54,879 nucleotides of DNA, taken from assembly GCA_018780145.1 (NCBI GenBank), contig JADMKA010000005.1:1-54879 (forward strand), read 5' to 3'. Below are positions 31,143-39,933 of this stretch, piece after piece. Source of the DNA: Vitreoscilla sp. (GTDB lineage: Bacteria > Pseudomonadota > Gammaproteobacteria > Burkholderiales > Burkholderiaceae_C). The translations under genes and the position numbers were made by a program. The number at the start of each line of letters is the position of its first letter. Position 1 is the stretch's first letter. The notes under the pieces are model-generated. The model saw nothing but the letters and a program-made list of their open reading frames with translations. It was not told the DNA's origin and did no database searches.

Positions 31143-32654
31143 ATGCCTACCATGAACCAAATGAACTGGCTCGTCGCCTACCCCGAGATCCTGCTGTTGG
31201 TCGCAGCGTGCATCGTCGCTCTGGTCGACCTGCACGTCACCGATCCGCGGCGCAACGTCACCTTCTGGCTGACCCAGCTGTCGCTGGCCGCCGTGGCCTT
31301 CATGCACGGCCTGGCCTTGCAGACCGGCCTGGGCACCGACGGTGCGGCCGCTTCGGTCTACGGCATGCAGGGCATGGTCGTGTCCGACCCGATGGGCCAC
31401 ATGCTGGCCATGTGCGCCGCGCTGGCCATGATGCTGACGATGGCCTATGCGAGGCCGTACATCGGTGATCGGGAGCTGCTCAAGGGCGAGTTCTTCACCT
31501 TGTCGATGTTCGTGCTGCTGGGCATCTCGGTGATGATCTCGGCCACCAACTTCCTGGTCATCTACGTGGGCCTGGAGCTGATGAGCCTGTCGCTCTACGC
31601 GTTGGTGGCGCTGCGGCGCGATCACGCGGTGGCCACCGAGGCTGCGATGAAGTACTTCGTGCTCGGCGCGCTGGCCAGCGGCTTTCTGCTGTACGGCATG
31701 TCCATGCTCTACGGTGCCACGCGCTCACTGGACTTGTCCGAGGTCTTCGAGGCGATCCACACCGGCCAGATCAACGTCACCGTGCTGACCTTTGGCGTGG
31801 TCTTCATCGTTGCCGGCCTGGGCTTCAAACTGGGTGTGGTCCCGTTTCACATGTGGGTGCCCGATGTGTACCAGGGCGCCCCCACGGCCGTTACGCTGCT
31901 GATCGCCGGCGCGCCCAAGCTGGCGGCCTTCGCCATCGCGATCCGCCTGCTCGTCGAGGGACTGTCCGGCCTGGCGCACGACTGGCAGCAGATGCTGATC
32001 GTGATGTCGGTGCTGTCGATGGTGATCGGCAACCTGGCGGCCATCGCGCAGACCAACCTGAAGCGGATGCTGGCGTTCTCGGCGATCGCCCAGCTCGGCT
32101 TCATGTTGCTGGGGCTCACGCCCACGGTGATCGACGCCAACACCGAGTTCGCCGCCAACGGCTACAGCTCGGCGATGTTCTACGTCGTCACCTACGTGCT
32201 GACCACACTCGGCACCTTTGGCCTGATCATGGTCCTGTCGCGGTCCGGCTTCGAGAGCGACGAGATCGCCGACCTCGCCGGCCTGTCGCAGCGCAGCCCA
32301 TGGCTGGCCGGCGTGATGACCGTGTTCATGTTCTCCCTGGCCGGGGTGCCGCCCATGGTGGGCTTCTATGCCAAGTTCGCTATTCTGCAGGCGCTGATCA
32401 CCACCAACGTGGCCGCGTACATCGTGCTGGCGGTGGTGGCCGTGCTGTTGTCGATGATCGGGGCCTTCTACTACCTGCGCATTGTCAAGGTGATGTACTT
32501 CGACGACCCCGTCGACACCACCTCCGTGGCCTCGCATGGCGGTGTCGGGGTCCTGCTCGCCTGCAACGGTGCCGCGGCCCTGCTGCTGGGCGTGCTGCCT
32601 GATGGCTTGATGGCTCTCTGCCGCGACGTGATCGTCCGCGCGCTGGTCGGCTGA
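31143..32654 (+). CDS. nuoN: NADH-quinone oxidoreductase subunit N
   Basis: ND2-type antiporter-like proton channel (503 residues), last complex I gene. Visible: IYVGLELMSLSLYALVAL with the key glutamate and LGFKLGVVPFHMWVPDVYQGAPT with the lysine. Three in-frame ATGs (31143, 31152, 31161) lie close together without a clear ribosome binding site, so the start is uncertain by up to six codons. Confidence 0.97.
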   Translation: MPTMNQMNWLVAYPEILLLVAACIVALVDLHVTDPRRNVTFWLTQLSLAAVAFMHGLALQTGLGTDGAAASVYGMQGMVVSDPMGHMLAMCAALAMMLTMAYARPYIGDRELLKGEFFTLSMFVLLGISVMISATNFLVIYVGLELMSLSLYALVALRRDHAVATEAAMKYFVLGALASGFLLYGMSMLYGATRSLDLSEVFEAIHTGQINVTVLTFGVVFIVAGLGFKLGVVPFHMWVPDVYQGAPTAVTLLIAGAPKLAAFAIAIRLLVEGLSGLAHDWQQMLIVMSVLSMVIGNLAAIAQTNLKRMLAFSAIAQLGFMLLGLTPTVIDANTEFAANGYSSAMFYVVTYVLTTLGTFGLIMVLSRSGFESDEIADLAGLSQRSPWLAGVMTVFMFSLAGVPPMVGFYAKFAILQALITTNVAAYIVLAVVAVLLSMIGAFYYLRIVKVMYFDDPVDTTSVASHGGVGVLLACNGAAALLLGVLPDGLMALCRDVIVRALVG

Positions 32655-32666
32655 TTCATCGGTTCG

Positions 32667-32972
32667 GTGAGCCAGGGCGCGTCGGTCTGGATGATGGTGG
32701 TGGTGGCCGTGCTGGCCGCCAACCTGCCGTTCCTGAATGAACGTCTCTTCCTGGCCGGGCCCCGGTTCGCGCCCAAGTCGGTCTGGTGGCGCTTGCTGGA
32801 ATTGGTCGTGTATGCCGGTTTGACCTTTGCATTGGGCTCGACCATGGAGGCCGCCATCGGGCAACGGGCGCCGCAAGGCTGGGAGTTCTATGCCGCGGGG
32901 GGCTGTCTCTTTCTCACGCTGGCGTTTCCCGGCTTCGTCTGGCGCTACCTGCGCCGCGGCGGTGGGCAATGA
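32667..32972 (+). CDS. DUF2818 small membrane protein following nuoN
   Basis: 101 residues with three predicted transmembrane stretches (about 7-24, 42-62, 74-95) and a conserved ANLPFLNERLF segment after helix 1. This family follows nuoN in Burkholderiales and has no assigned function; a link to complex I assembly or stability is an inference from position only. GTG start at 32667; an ATG at 32691 would cut helix 1. The stop overlaps the Nudix start (ATGA). Confidence 0.85.
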   Translation: MSQGASVWMMVVVAVLAANLPFLNERLFLAGPRFAPKSVWWRLLELVVYAGLTFALGSTMEAAIGQRAPQGWEFYAAGGCLFLTLAFPGFVWRYLRRGGGQ

Positions 32973-33565
32973 GCGACGACGCGCATCTGGTCGAGACGGC
33001 CACCGCGCACGAGCAACTGCTGAGCGGCGGCTTCCTCGATGTCCGCCGCGACACCGTGCGGCTCCCTGGCGGCGCCTCGGCCACGCGCGAGTACATCGTG
33101 CACTCTGGTGCCGTGGTCGTCGTGCCGATCCTCGACGACGGTCGCCTGGTGCTGGAGCGCCAGTACCGGTATCCGTTGGGCCGGGTGATGCTGGAGTTTC
33201 CTGCCGGCAAGGTCGACGCCGGCGAGGCGCCCTTTGTCTGCGGGATGCGGGAGCTGTTCGAGGAAACCGGCTACCGCGCCGCCGAATGGGCCCACGCCGC
33301 CGACCTGCACAACGCCGCCGCCTACTCCACCGAAAAGATCGAGCTCTGGTTCGCGCGCGGGCTGGTGGCGGGTGACCAGCGGCTCGACGAAGGCGAGTTC
33401 ATCGAGGTGTGCCTGATGACCGAGGGCGAGCTGGATGCAGCCGCTGCGCAAGGCCAGCTCACCGATGCCAAGACGCTGATCGCGCTGATGTGGCTGCAGA
33501 AGTGGCGTGCCGGCTTGTGGTCACTGGATTGGCGGCCGGCGGAGCCGGGCGGCTCGTGCCCATAA
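32969..33565 (+). CDS. Nudix hydrolase, ADP-ribose pyrophosphatase type
   Basis: 198-residue cytosolic enzyme. The Nudix box GX5EX7REUXEEXGU is complete in GKVDAGEAPFVC...RELFEETGY near residue 75. The preceding RQYRYPLGRVMLEFPAG is typical of ADP-ribose/ADP-sugar pyrophosphatases (NudF-like), which split ADP-ribose into AMP and ribose 5-phosphate. Co-translated with DUF2818 and so placed at the end of the nuo operon, as in relatives; recycling of NAD breakdown products would fit but is inference. Confidence 0.9.
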   Translation: MSDDAHLVETATAHEQLLSGGFLDVRRDTVRLPGGASATREYIVHSGAVVVVPILDDGRLVLERQYRYPLGRVMLEFPAGKVDAGEAPFVCGMRELFEETGYRAAEWAHAADLHNAAAYSTEKIELWFARGLVAGDQRLDEGEFIEVCLMTEGELDAAAAQGQLTDAKTLIALMWLQKWRAGLWSLDWRPAEPGGSCP

Positions 33566-33572
33566 TGCGGCC

Positions 33573-34016
33573 ATGAAGGTCCTCGACCTGCGCTGTTCGC
33601 ACGACCACGGTTTCGAAGGCTGGTTTGCCTCCGAGGATGATTTCCTGGACCAGACACGGCGGGGACTGGTCGAGTGCCCGTTGTGCGGTGACAAGAGCAT
33701 CATGCGGCTGCCCAGCGCGCCGCGCCTGAACCTGGGGCATGCGGGCGCACCGGTCGCAACCGAACCGCCTGCCGCCCCGCCCGCCACCGCCGTGATGCAG
33801 GGGATGTGGGTCGAAGCCATCAAGCATGTGCTGGCACGCACCGAGGATGTCGGTGACCGCTTTCCCGAGGAGGCGCGGCGCATCCACTACGGCGAGAGCG
33901 AAGCGCGGGGGATTCGCGGCCAGGCCACCGAGGCGCAGCGCGAGGCGCTGAGCGAAGAGGGCATCGAGGTCGTGGCCTTGCCGATACCCGCGGCGCTCAA
34001 GGGGCCTACCCACTAG
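33573..34016 (+). CDS. DUF1178 family protein
   Basis: 147-residue soluble protein starting MKVLDLRCSHDHGFEGWFAS, with CPLCGDKSIMRLPSAPRLN forming one CxxC pair that could bind zinc together with the N-terminal cysteine and histidines. The middle is an Ala/Pro linker; the C-terminal part FPEEARRIHYGESEARGIRGQAT is the most conserved region of the family. Function unknown. It starts 7 bases after the Nudix gene, so it belongs to the same transcript. Confidence 0.88.
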   Translation: MKVLDLRCSHDHGFEGWFASEDDFLDQTRRGLVECPLCGDKSIMRLPSAPRLNLGHAGAPVATEPPAAPPATAVMQGMWVEAIKHVLARTEDVGDRFPEEARRIHYGESEARGIRGQATEAQREALSEEGIEVVALPIPAALKGPTH

Positions 34017-34031
34017 CTTTCCGTCGCAGGC

Positions 34032-35441
34032 TCAGATCACCCGGCCCGGGTTCATGATCCCTGCGGGATCCAGCGCTGTCTTGATGGCCCGCATCAACCC
34101 GAGCGCGACGGGCGATCCACGCTGGGCCAGTTCTTCGCGCTTCAACTCGCCGATGCCATGTTCGGCGGAGATCGAGCCGCCGAGGCGCTGTACCTCGTCG
34201 TAGACCAGTTCGTTGATCCGCGGCTCGTGCTCGGTCAGGAACGCCGCCGCGGGCACGCCCTCCGGCGCCTGCAGGTTGTAGTGCAGGTTGCCGTCGCCCA
34301 GGTGGCCGAAGCAGACCACCCGGGCGCCGGGTGTCGTGGCGTGCAGGCGCGCCGCCATGCGCGGCACGAAGCCCGCCATCGCCGACACCGGCAACGAGAT
34401 GTCGTGCTTGATGTTCAGCCCTTCTTCGCTCTGGGCCAGGGGAATCGACTCCCGCACATGCCACAGCGCGCGGGATTGGGCGATGCTTTCCGCGACCACG
34501 GCGTCGGTGGCGAGGCCCTGTTCGAGCGCAGCCTCCAAAGCGGAAGCCAAGCGCTCGCGTTCGCTCGCCTCGGACTCGGTGCCTGCGTATTCCATCAGCA
34601 CCGTCCAGGGGGCGCCCGGCAGCGGGCGAGGCAACTGCGGGAAGTGGCGTTCGACCAGCGACAAGGCGAAGCGCTCCATCAGCTCGAAGCCGGTCAGGCC
34701 CGGGCCAAGCCGGTCACGGGCCAGGTTCAGCAGGCCCACCGCAGCCTCGACCGATTCGCAGGCTGCCATCGCGGTGACGGAAGTCGCTGGCCGGGGGAAC
34801 AACTTCAGGGTCGCTGCGGTGATGACGCCCAGCGTGCCCTCGCTGCCAATGAACAGGTTGCGCAGGTCGTAGCCGGTGTTGTCCTTGCGCAGGCCGGTCA
34901 GCCCATGCCAGATATCGCCCTGTGCGGTGACCACCTCCAGGCCCAGGCAGAGCTCGCGGGCGTTGCCGTAACGCAGCACCTGGGTGCCGCCGGCGTTGGT
35001 GGCGAGGTTGCCGCCGATCGTGCAACTTCCTTCGGCTGCCAGGCTGAGCGGGAACAGCAGGCCGTGCGACTCGGCCTTGTCCTGCACGGCCTGCAACACA
35101 CAGCCGGCCTCGGCGGTCAGTGTCAGGTTGTCCACGTCGACCTGACGGACTTGATTCAGGCGGCCCAGGCTCAACAACACCTGCCTGCCACTGTCGTTCG
35201 GCACGCCACCGCCCACCAGCCCGGTGTTGCCGCCTTGCGGCACCAGCGAGACACCGGCAGCCGCACAGGCACGGACCACGGCAGCAACCTCATCGGTGTG
35301 GCCCGGCCGCACCACCGCCAGTGCGCGGCCGCGATAGCGTTTGCGCCAATCCGCTTCGTAGGCTGCCAGGTCGCCGCCCACCAGCACCTGGGCCGGGCCG
35401 ACGATGGCCCGGAGGGTGTCTACAAAGGCGGCGTCGCTCAC
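34032..35441 (-). CDS. FAD-linked oxidase, GlcD / D-2-hydroxyacid dehydrogenase type
   Basis: 469-residue flavoenzyme oxidising a 2-hydroxyacid (D-lactate, glycolate or D-2-hydroxyglutarate class). N-terminal FAD-binding PCMH domain: PQGGNTGLVGGGVP, GSCTIGGNLATNAGG, YDLRNLFIGSEGTLGVIT. C-terminal FAD-oxidase domain: FGHLGDGNLHYN with metal-binding histidines, and EHGIGELKREE. The start is GTG at 35441, overlapping the stop of the upstream DUF2069 gene. Substrate cannot be settled; no iron-sulphur partner (GlcF) is adjacent. Convergent with the DUF1178 gene 15 bases away. Confidence 0.92.
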   Translation of the reverse strand: MSDAAFVDTLRAIVGPAQVLVGGDLAAYEADWRKRYRGRALAVVRPGHTDEVAAVVRACAAAGVSLVPQGGNTGLVGGGVPNDSGRQVLLSLGRLNQVRQVDVDNLTLTAEAGCVLQAVQDKAESHGLLFPLSLAAEGSCTIGGNLATNAGGTQVLRYGNARELCLGLEVVTAQGDIWHGLTGLRKDNTGYDLRNLFIGSEGTLGVITAATLKLFPRPATSVTAMAACESVEAAVGLLNLARDRLGPGLTGFELMERFALSLVERHFPQLPRPLPGAPWTVLMEYAGTESEASERERLASALEAALEQGLATDAVVAESIAQSRALWHVRESIPLAQSEEGLNIKHDISLPVSAMAGFVPRMAARLHATTPGARVVCFGHLGDGNLHYNLQAPEGVPAAAFLTEHEPRINELVYDEVQRLGGSISAEHGIGELKREELAQRGSPVALGLMRAIKTALDPAGIMNPGRVI

Positions 35442-35860
35442 GGTGTGGGCCGGCCTTTGAAACGCCAGCGCACCTGCAGGACGCAGGCCGCGAACAGCAC
35501 CAGGCCGAGCGCCACCTGGCCTGCGGCCAGCAGGCGCCCGGTGCCGGCTTCGCTGCCGGCGCGCACCAGGCCCTCGGCGACGTACAACCACACCAGCAGG
35601 CTGAGCCAACGGTAGGTGTAGAGCCGAAAGCGCCACAGGCCGGGCAGGGCGGGCAGCAGGGGCAACACTTTCAACGCCCAGGTGCCGCGACCGGTGGGTG
35701 CCAGCCAGAGCTCCCAGGCCAGGCCCAGGGCGATCAGCCCCAGGGTGCTGGCCAACGCGAGCGCACGGCTTGTTTGCAGCCCCGCGCCGGGTGCAACCAG
35801 GGCGTTCGCTGGTGGTGTCGTGCTGGGGGTGCCGATCATGGCTGGCATGATAGCCGGCAT
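35438..35860 (-). CDS. DUF2069 family membrane protein
   Basis: Small inner-membrane protein (about 140 residues) with four hydrophobic stretches: ALALASTLGLIALGLAWELW, LPALPGLWRFRLYTYRWLSL, LVWLYVAEGLV and a C-terminal helix ending in VRWRFKGRPTP. The RLYTYRWLSLLVWLYVAEG segment is characteristic of DUF2069. Three in-frame ATGs exist (35860, 35848, 35839); 35860 has AGGGG at suitable distance. That start would overlap the divergent YihY gene by 23 bases. Its stop overlaps the GTG of the oxidase gene. Function unknown. Confidence 0.8.
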   Translation of the reverse strand: MPAIMPAMIGTPSTTPPANALVAPGAGLQTSRALALASTLGLIALGLAWELWLAPTGRGTWALKVLPLLPALPGLWRFRLYTYRWLSLLVWLYVAEGLVRAGSEAGTGRLLAAGQVALGLVLFAACVLQVRWRFKGRPTP

Positions 35861-37091
35861 GATTCCGACCCCTGCCCTCCGAAAGGGCTGGCGCGTGGCC
35901 CTGGCCGAAGCGCTGCAGACACTCCGCAACTGGCCCTGGTTCGACACCCTGCGCACCTTGCGCCTGCGTTTCCGCGAGGACCGCCTGGGCCTCACCGCCG
36001 GCAGCCTGACCTTCACCACCTTGATCGCCATCGTGCCGCTGCTGACGGTGATGCTGGCGGTCTTCACCGCGTTCCCGATGTTCTCCAGCTTCCAGGATGC
36101 CTTGCAGAAGTACTTCCTGCAGAGCCTGGTGCCCGACAACATCGCCAAGCCGGTGCTGGGCGCCTTGACGCAGTTCGCCAGCAAGGCCCACAAGCTCGGC
36201 ACCGCTGGCCTGATCGTGCTGGTCGTCAGCGCGCTGGCGCTGATGCTGACGATCGACAGAACCCTGAACGCCATCTGGCGAGTCCGAAAGCCCCGGCCGA
36301 TTGCCCAGCGGGTGCTGGTCTACTGGGCGGCCATCACCCTGGGCCCGCTGGTGCTGGGGGTCAGCCTCAGCCTGACCAGCTATGCCATCTCGGCCTCGCG
36401 AGGCCTGGTCGGGACGATGCCGGGCGGGGTTCGCCTGGCGCTGGATGCCGTGGAGTTCAGTCTGCTGGCCGCCACCATGGCCGGCCTGTTCCACTACGTG
36501 CCCAACACCCACGTCCGGTGGCGCCACGCCGCGGCTGGCGGGCTGTTCGTGGCGATAGGCTTCGAGGTGGCCAAGAGGGTGCTGGGCTGGTACGTGGCCT
36601 CTGTCGGAACCTTCTCCACGGTGTACGGCGCGTTCGCGACGGCGCCGATCTTTCTGCTGTGGCTTTACACCGGCTGGGTCATCGTGCTGCTGGGGGCGGT
36701 GATTGCCGCCTACGCGCCGAGCCTGAAGATGCGCGTGGTGAGGCGCGGCACCCAACCGGGCTACCGCTTCAACCTCGCCGTGGCCGTGCTGGCCGAACTC
36801 GCGGGTGCCCGGGGAACGGACCAGCGCGGCCTGGATCCGGACCAGATCGCCACCCGCCTGCGGGTGGATCCGCTGCAGATCGAGCCGATCCTCGACCTGA
36901 TGGTGGAAGGCGATTGGGTGGCCCGCCTCGACGAGGACGGGATGCAGCGCTTCGTCCTGTTGTGCGATCCGCAGACCACGCCGGCTGCGCCGCTGATCGA
37001 CCGCTTGCTGTTGCACCCAGACAGCCGGCTCTCCGCGTTCCGCAGCCGCACCGGGCTGGACCGGTTGACCCTGGCCGAACTGATCGCCTAG
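35838..37091 (+). CDS. YihY/BrkB-type inner-membrane protein with C-terminal winged-helix-like domain
   Basis: 417 residues from ATG 35838 (preceded by GGGGGTG at good spacing) or 410 from ATG 35859. The membrane part, residues about 45-300, has six hydrophobic segments and the family stretches LTAGSLTFTTLIAIVPLLTVMLA, VYGAFATAPIFLLWLYTGWVIVLLGA. Once called RNase BN, the family is now regarded as membrane proteins of unknown or transport-like function. The last 100 residues (DPDQIATRLRVDPLQIEPIL, LIDRLLL) look like a soluble winged-helix domain. It ends in a CTAG shared with the convergent regulator gene. Confidence 0.88.
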   Translation: MAGMIAGMIPTPALRKGWRVALAEALQTLRNWPWFDTLRTLRLRFREDRLGLTAGSLTFTTLIAIVPLLTVMLAVFTAFPMFSSFQDALQKYFLQSLVPDNIAKPVLGALTQFASKAHKLGTAGLIVLVVSALALMLTIDRTLNAIWRVRKPRPIAQRVLVYWAAITLGPLVLGVSLSLTSYAISASRGLVGTMPGGVRLALDAVEFSLLAATMAGLFHYVPNTHVRWRHAAAGGLFVAIGFEVAKRVLGWYVASVGTFSTVYGAFATAPIFLLWLYTGWVIVLLGAVIAAYAPSLKMRVVRRGTQPGYRFNLAVAVLAELAGARGTDQRGLDPDQIATRLRVDPLQIEPILDLMVEGDWVARLDEDGMQRFVLLCDPQTTPAAPLIDRLLLHPDSRLSAFRSRTGLDRLTLAELIA

Positions 37092-37660
37092 GTGGGGTGG
37101 ACGACGACCAGCAGTGCTTGCGCAGCGCCCTTGCCGGGGTTGCGGATGGCATGGGGCTGGTCGACGGCGTAGCGGGCGGTCTCGCCCGGTTTCAGCCGGG
37201 TCAGCGCTTCGGCCGACTGAACCTCCAGCGATCCGCTGAGCACGCTGAGATGTTCGCGCGAGCCGGGCTCGTGGGCCTCGGACTCCAGCGCACCGCCGGG
37301 TTGAACGGTGAGCTCGTACCACTCGAACTGCCCTGCCAGGTCGATCGGCCCCAGGATGCGCAGTTCGCAGCGCCCGTCCGGGCTGCGCAACGACGGCGTG
37401 GCGTGCGAGGCCACGGTGGCGATCGCGGGTTGCACCGGCTTGTCGGCCCCGAGCAGCTCGGCCATCGGCACGCCCAGCGCGTTGGCCAGGCGCCAGACCA
37501 CGGCCACAGTGGGGTTGGCCTGGTTGCGCTCGATCTGCGACAACATCGACTTCGACACGCCCGCCTGACGTGACAACTCGTCCAGCGACAAGGCTCGATC
37601 CTGCCGCAGCGCGGCCAGGGTTTCGCCAACGCGGGGTGGTTCGGGGGCAGGGCGGTTCAT
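37088..37660 (-). CDS. XRE-type regulator with C-terminal cupin domain
   Basis: 190-residue transcription factor: an HTH_3 domain at about residues 12-67 (SLDELSRQAGVSKSMLSQIERNQANPT) and a cupin_2 domain at about 110-188 (PGGALESEAHEPGSREHLSVLSG, VDQPHAIRNPGKG). Such regulators bind a small ligand, often an amino acid or its product, in the cupin. It is divergent from kbl and the SDR threonine dehydrogenase gene, with a perfect 14-base palindrome in between, so regulation of threonine breakdown is likely. Its stop shares CTAG with YihY. Confidence 0.9.
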   Translation of the reverse strand: MNRPAPEPPRVGETLAALRQDRALSLDELSRQAGVSKSMLSQIERNQANPTVAVVWRLANALGVPMAELLGADKPVQPAIATVASHATPSLRSPDGRCELRILGPIDLAGQFEWYELTVQPGGALESEAHEPGSREHLSVLSGSLEVQSAEALTRLKPGETARYAVDQPHAIRNPGKGAAQALLVVVHPT

Positions 37661-37670
37661 GACGGGGGCT

Positions 37671-37700
37671 CTTGACGAAGGATCGCTTGTTTACGATACT
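37671..37700 (+). promoter_or_regulatory. Candidate promoter of the kbl operon
   Basis: TTGACG (37671-37676, 5 of 6) and GATACT (37695-37700, 4 of 6) with an 18-base spacer, predicting a start near 37707, just before the palindrome. Confidence 0.5.
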
Positions 37701-37709
37701 GCACACAAA

Positions 37710-37723
37710 TTCGATATATCGAA
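37710..37723. promoter_or_regulatory. Palindromic operator candidate between regulator and kbl
   Basis: Perfect dyad TTCGATATATCGAA, extended to 37707-37726 with one mismatched pair. It is AT-rich in a GC-rich region and lies directly after the predicted kbl transcription start. A second inverted repeat, AATCCA (37732-37737) with TGGATT (37745-37750), follows. Dyads of this size are typical XRE dimer sites, so autoregulation and control of kbl are expected. Confidence 0.6.
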
Positions 37724-37783
37724 CTTCTGCGAATCCAGTGAAATTGGATTGTGCCTGAAGACGACGCACCCAAGGACTGCACG

Positions 37784-38986
37784 ATGGCCAGCACCGACGA
37801 TTTCTTTGCTCACCTGCGCAGCGAGCTGCAAGGCATCCGCGACGCCGGCCTGTACAAGGCCGAACGCATCATCGCCACGCCACAGGGCGCGCATGTGCGC
37901 ACCGCCGATGGCCGCGAGGTCATCAACCTGTGCGCCAACAACTACCTGGGCCTGTCCAGCCACCCGGCGGTTATCGAGGCCGCGCACGAGGCGTTGCGCA
38001 CCCATGGCTACGGGCTCAGCTCGGTGCGATTCATCTGCGGCACGCAGGACATCCACAAGACCCTGGAAGCCCGCCTCGCCCGTTTCCTGGGCACCGAGGA
38101 CGCGATCCTGTACGCGGCCGCCTTCGACGCCAATGGGGGCCTGTTCGAGCCGCTTTTGGGCGAGGCCGACGCGATCATCAGCGACGAGTTGAACCACGCC
38201 TCGATCATCGACGGCATCCGCCTGTGCAAGGCGCAGCGCTGGCGCTACAAGCACAACGACTTGGGCGACCTGGAGCGCTGCCTGCAGGAGGCCGATGCCA
38301 AGGGGGCGCGCTTCAAGCTCGTCTTCACCGACGGCGTGTTCTCGATGGATGGCACGATCGCCCGGCTCGACCAGATTCGCGACATATGCGACCGCTTCGG
38401 CGCGCTGCTGGGCATCGACGAATGCCATGCCAGCGGCTTCATGGGTGCACGCGGCCGCGGCACGCACGAGCACCGCGGGGTGTTCGGCAAGATCGACATC
38501 ATCACCGGCACCCTGGGCAAGGCGCTGGGCGGTGCCTCGGGCGGCTTCACCGCGGCACGCAAGGAGGTGGTCGAGCTGCTGCGCCAGCGCTCGCGGCCCT
38601 ATCTGTTCTCCAACACCGTGGCGCCCAGCATCGTCGGCGCGTCGATCGCCGTGCTGGATCTGCTGGAGGCCTCGACCGCCCTGCGCGACAAGCTGGAGGC
38701 CAACACCACCTACTTCCGCCGTGCCATCACCGAGGCCGGGTTCGAGATCAAGGCGGGCGAGCACCCGATCGTGCCCATCATGGTCTACGACGCCGTCAAG
38801 GCGCAGCAGCTCGCAGCGCGCCTGCTGGAGCTGGGCGTCTACGTGGTCGGCTTCTTCTTCCCGGTGGTGCCAAAGGGCCAGGCGCGCATCCGCGTGCAGA
38901 TGAGCGCGGGCCACGATCGGGCTGATCTGGAGCGCGCGGTGGCGGCCTTCCGGCAAGCGGGCCTGGAACTGGGGCTGGTGAAATGA
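37784..38986 (+). CDS. kbl: Glycine C-acetyltransferase (2-amino-3-ketobutyrate CoA ligase)
   Basis: PLP enzyme of the alpha-oxoamine synthase family that splits 2-amino-3-ketobutyrate with CoA into glycine and acetyl-CoA, second step of threonine degradation. 400 residues (E. coli Kbl 398). PLP lysine K246 in [23 protein letters not shown] and [11 protein letters not shown] are present. ATG at 37784 is chosen from family alignment; a GTG at 37751 would add eleven non-conserved residues. Its stop overlaps the start of the next gene (ATGA). Confidence 0.96.
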   Translation: MASTDDFFAHLRSELQGIRDAGLYKAERIIATPQGAHVRTADGREVINLCANNYLGLSSHPAVIEAAHEALRTHGYGLSSVRFICGTQDIHKTLEARLARFLGTEDAILYAAAFDANGGLFEPLLGEADAIISDELNHASIIDGIRLCKAQRWRYKHNDLGDLERCLQEADAKGARFKLVFTDGVFSMDGTIARLDQIRDICDRFGALLGIDECHASGFMGARGRGTHEHRGVFGKIDIITGTLGKALGGASGGFTAARKEVVELLRQRSRPYLFSNTVAPSIVGASIAVLDLLEASTALRDKLEANTTYFRRAITEAGFEIKAGEHPIVPIMVYDAVKAQQLAARLLELGVYVVGFFFPVVPKGQARIRVQMSAGHDRADLERAVAAFRQAGLELGLVK

Positions 38987-39933
38987 CGTCGGCTCCCAGG
39001 ATCCTCATCATCGGCGCCAACGGCCAGATCGGCACCGAGTTGGCCGAGGAACTGGCGTGCCGGCACGGCCACGCTGCCGTCGTCACCAGCGACCTGGCCC
39101 CCAAAGGCCGTGTGCCGGGCCTCACCCACGAGGCGCTGGACGTCACCGACGCGGCTGCATTGACGGCCATCGCAGAGCGGCACGGCATCACGCAGATCTA
39201 CCACCTCGCCGCGGCCTTGAGCGCGCGCGGCGAGCAGCACCCGATGTGGGCCTGGGATCTCAACATGAAGGGCCTGCTCAACGTGCTGGAGCTGGCCCGG
39301 ACCCACAAGCTGGCCCGGGTGTTCTGGCCCAGCTCGATCGCCGCCTTCGGCCCGACCACGCCACGCGACCGGACGCCGCAGAAGACGGTGATGGAGCCGA
39401 CCACGGTCTACGGCATCTCCAAGCTCGCTGGCGAGGGCTGGTGCGCCTGGTACCACCGCATGCATGGCGTGGACGTGCGCAGCATCCGCTACCCCGGCTT
39501 GATCAGCTGGAAGACGCCGCCCGGCGGCGGCACCACCGACTACGCCGTGGAGATCTTCCACGAGGCCCTGAAGTCCCGCCGCTACACCAGCTTCCTGGGG
39601 GCGGAGTCGGCGCTGCCGATGATGTACATGCCCGACGCGATCCGCGCGACGCTGGAACTGATGGACGCACCGGCCGAGTCCATCCGCGAGCGCCATGGCT
39701 ACAACCTGGGCGGCGTGAGTTTCACGCCGGCCGAGATCGCCGCGGCGATCGCCGAGGAACTGCCGGGTTTCGAGATCGGCTACGCGCCGGACTTCCGCCA
39801 GGCCATCGCGGACTCGTGGCCGCGCTCGATCGACGACACGTCCGCCCGCACCGACTGGGGCTGGCACCCAGAGTTCGATCTGCGTGCGATGGTCCGCGAC
39901 ATGCTGGCGAACCTGGCCCCACTGGTGGCCTAG
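38983..39933 (+). CDS. L-threonine 3-dehydrogenase, short-chain (epimerase-like) type
   Basis: NAD-dependent extended SDR of 316 residues that oxidises threonine to 2-amino-3-ketobutyrate, the substrate of the overlapping kbl product. NAD motif GANGQIG at 11-17, active-site Y143 and K147 (VYGISK), upstream SS in [11 protein letters not shown]. Similarity is to the SDR-type TDH described from Cupriavidus and Flavobacterium, not to the zinc-dependent E. coli Tdh. Co-translation with kbl makes the assignment firm; without context it would read only as an NAD-dependent epimerase. Its stop TAG shares CTAG with the convergent DUF962 gene. Confidence 0.9.
   Translation: MTSAPRILIIGANGQIGTELAEELACRHGHAAVVTSDLAPKGRVPGLTHEALDVTDAAALTAIAERHGITQIYHLAAALSARGEQHPMWAWDLNMKGLLNVLELARTHKLARVFWPSSIAAFGPTTPRDRTPQKTVMEPTTVYGISKLAGEGWCAWYHRMHGVDVRSIRYPGLISWKTPPGGGTTDYAVEIFHEALKSRRYTSFLGAESALPMMYMPDAIRATLELMDAPAESIRERHGYNLGGVSFTPAEIAAAIAEELPGFEIGYAPDFRQAIADSWPRSIDDTSARTDWGWHPEFDLRAMVRDMLANLAPLVA

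Noticed and set aside
34032-37769. A minus-strand open frame of 1245 codons through several genes
   Set aside because: Only its 3' part (34032-35441) is the FAD oxidase. Upstream it runs antisense to YihY and across the DUF2069 and regulator genes with no domain; long stop-free antisense frames are expected in GC-rich DNA.
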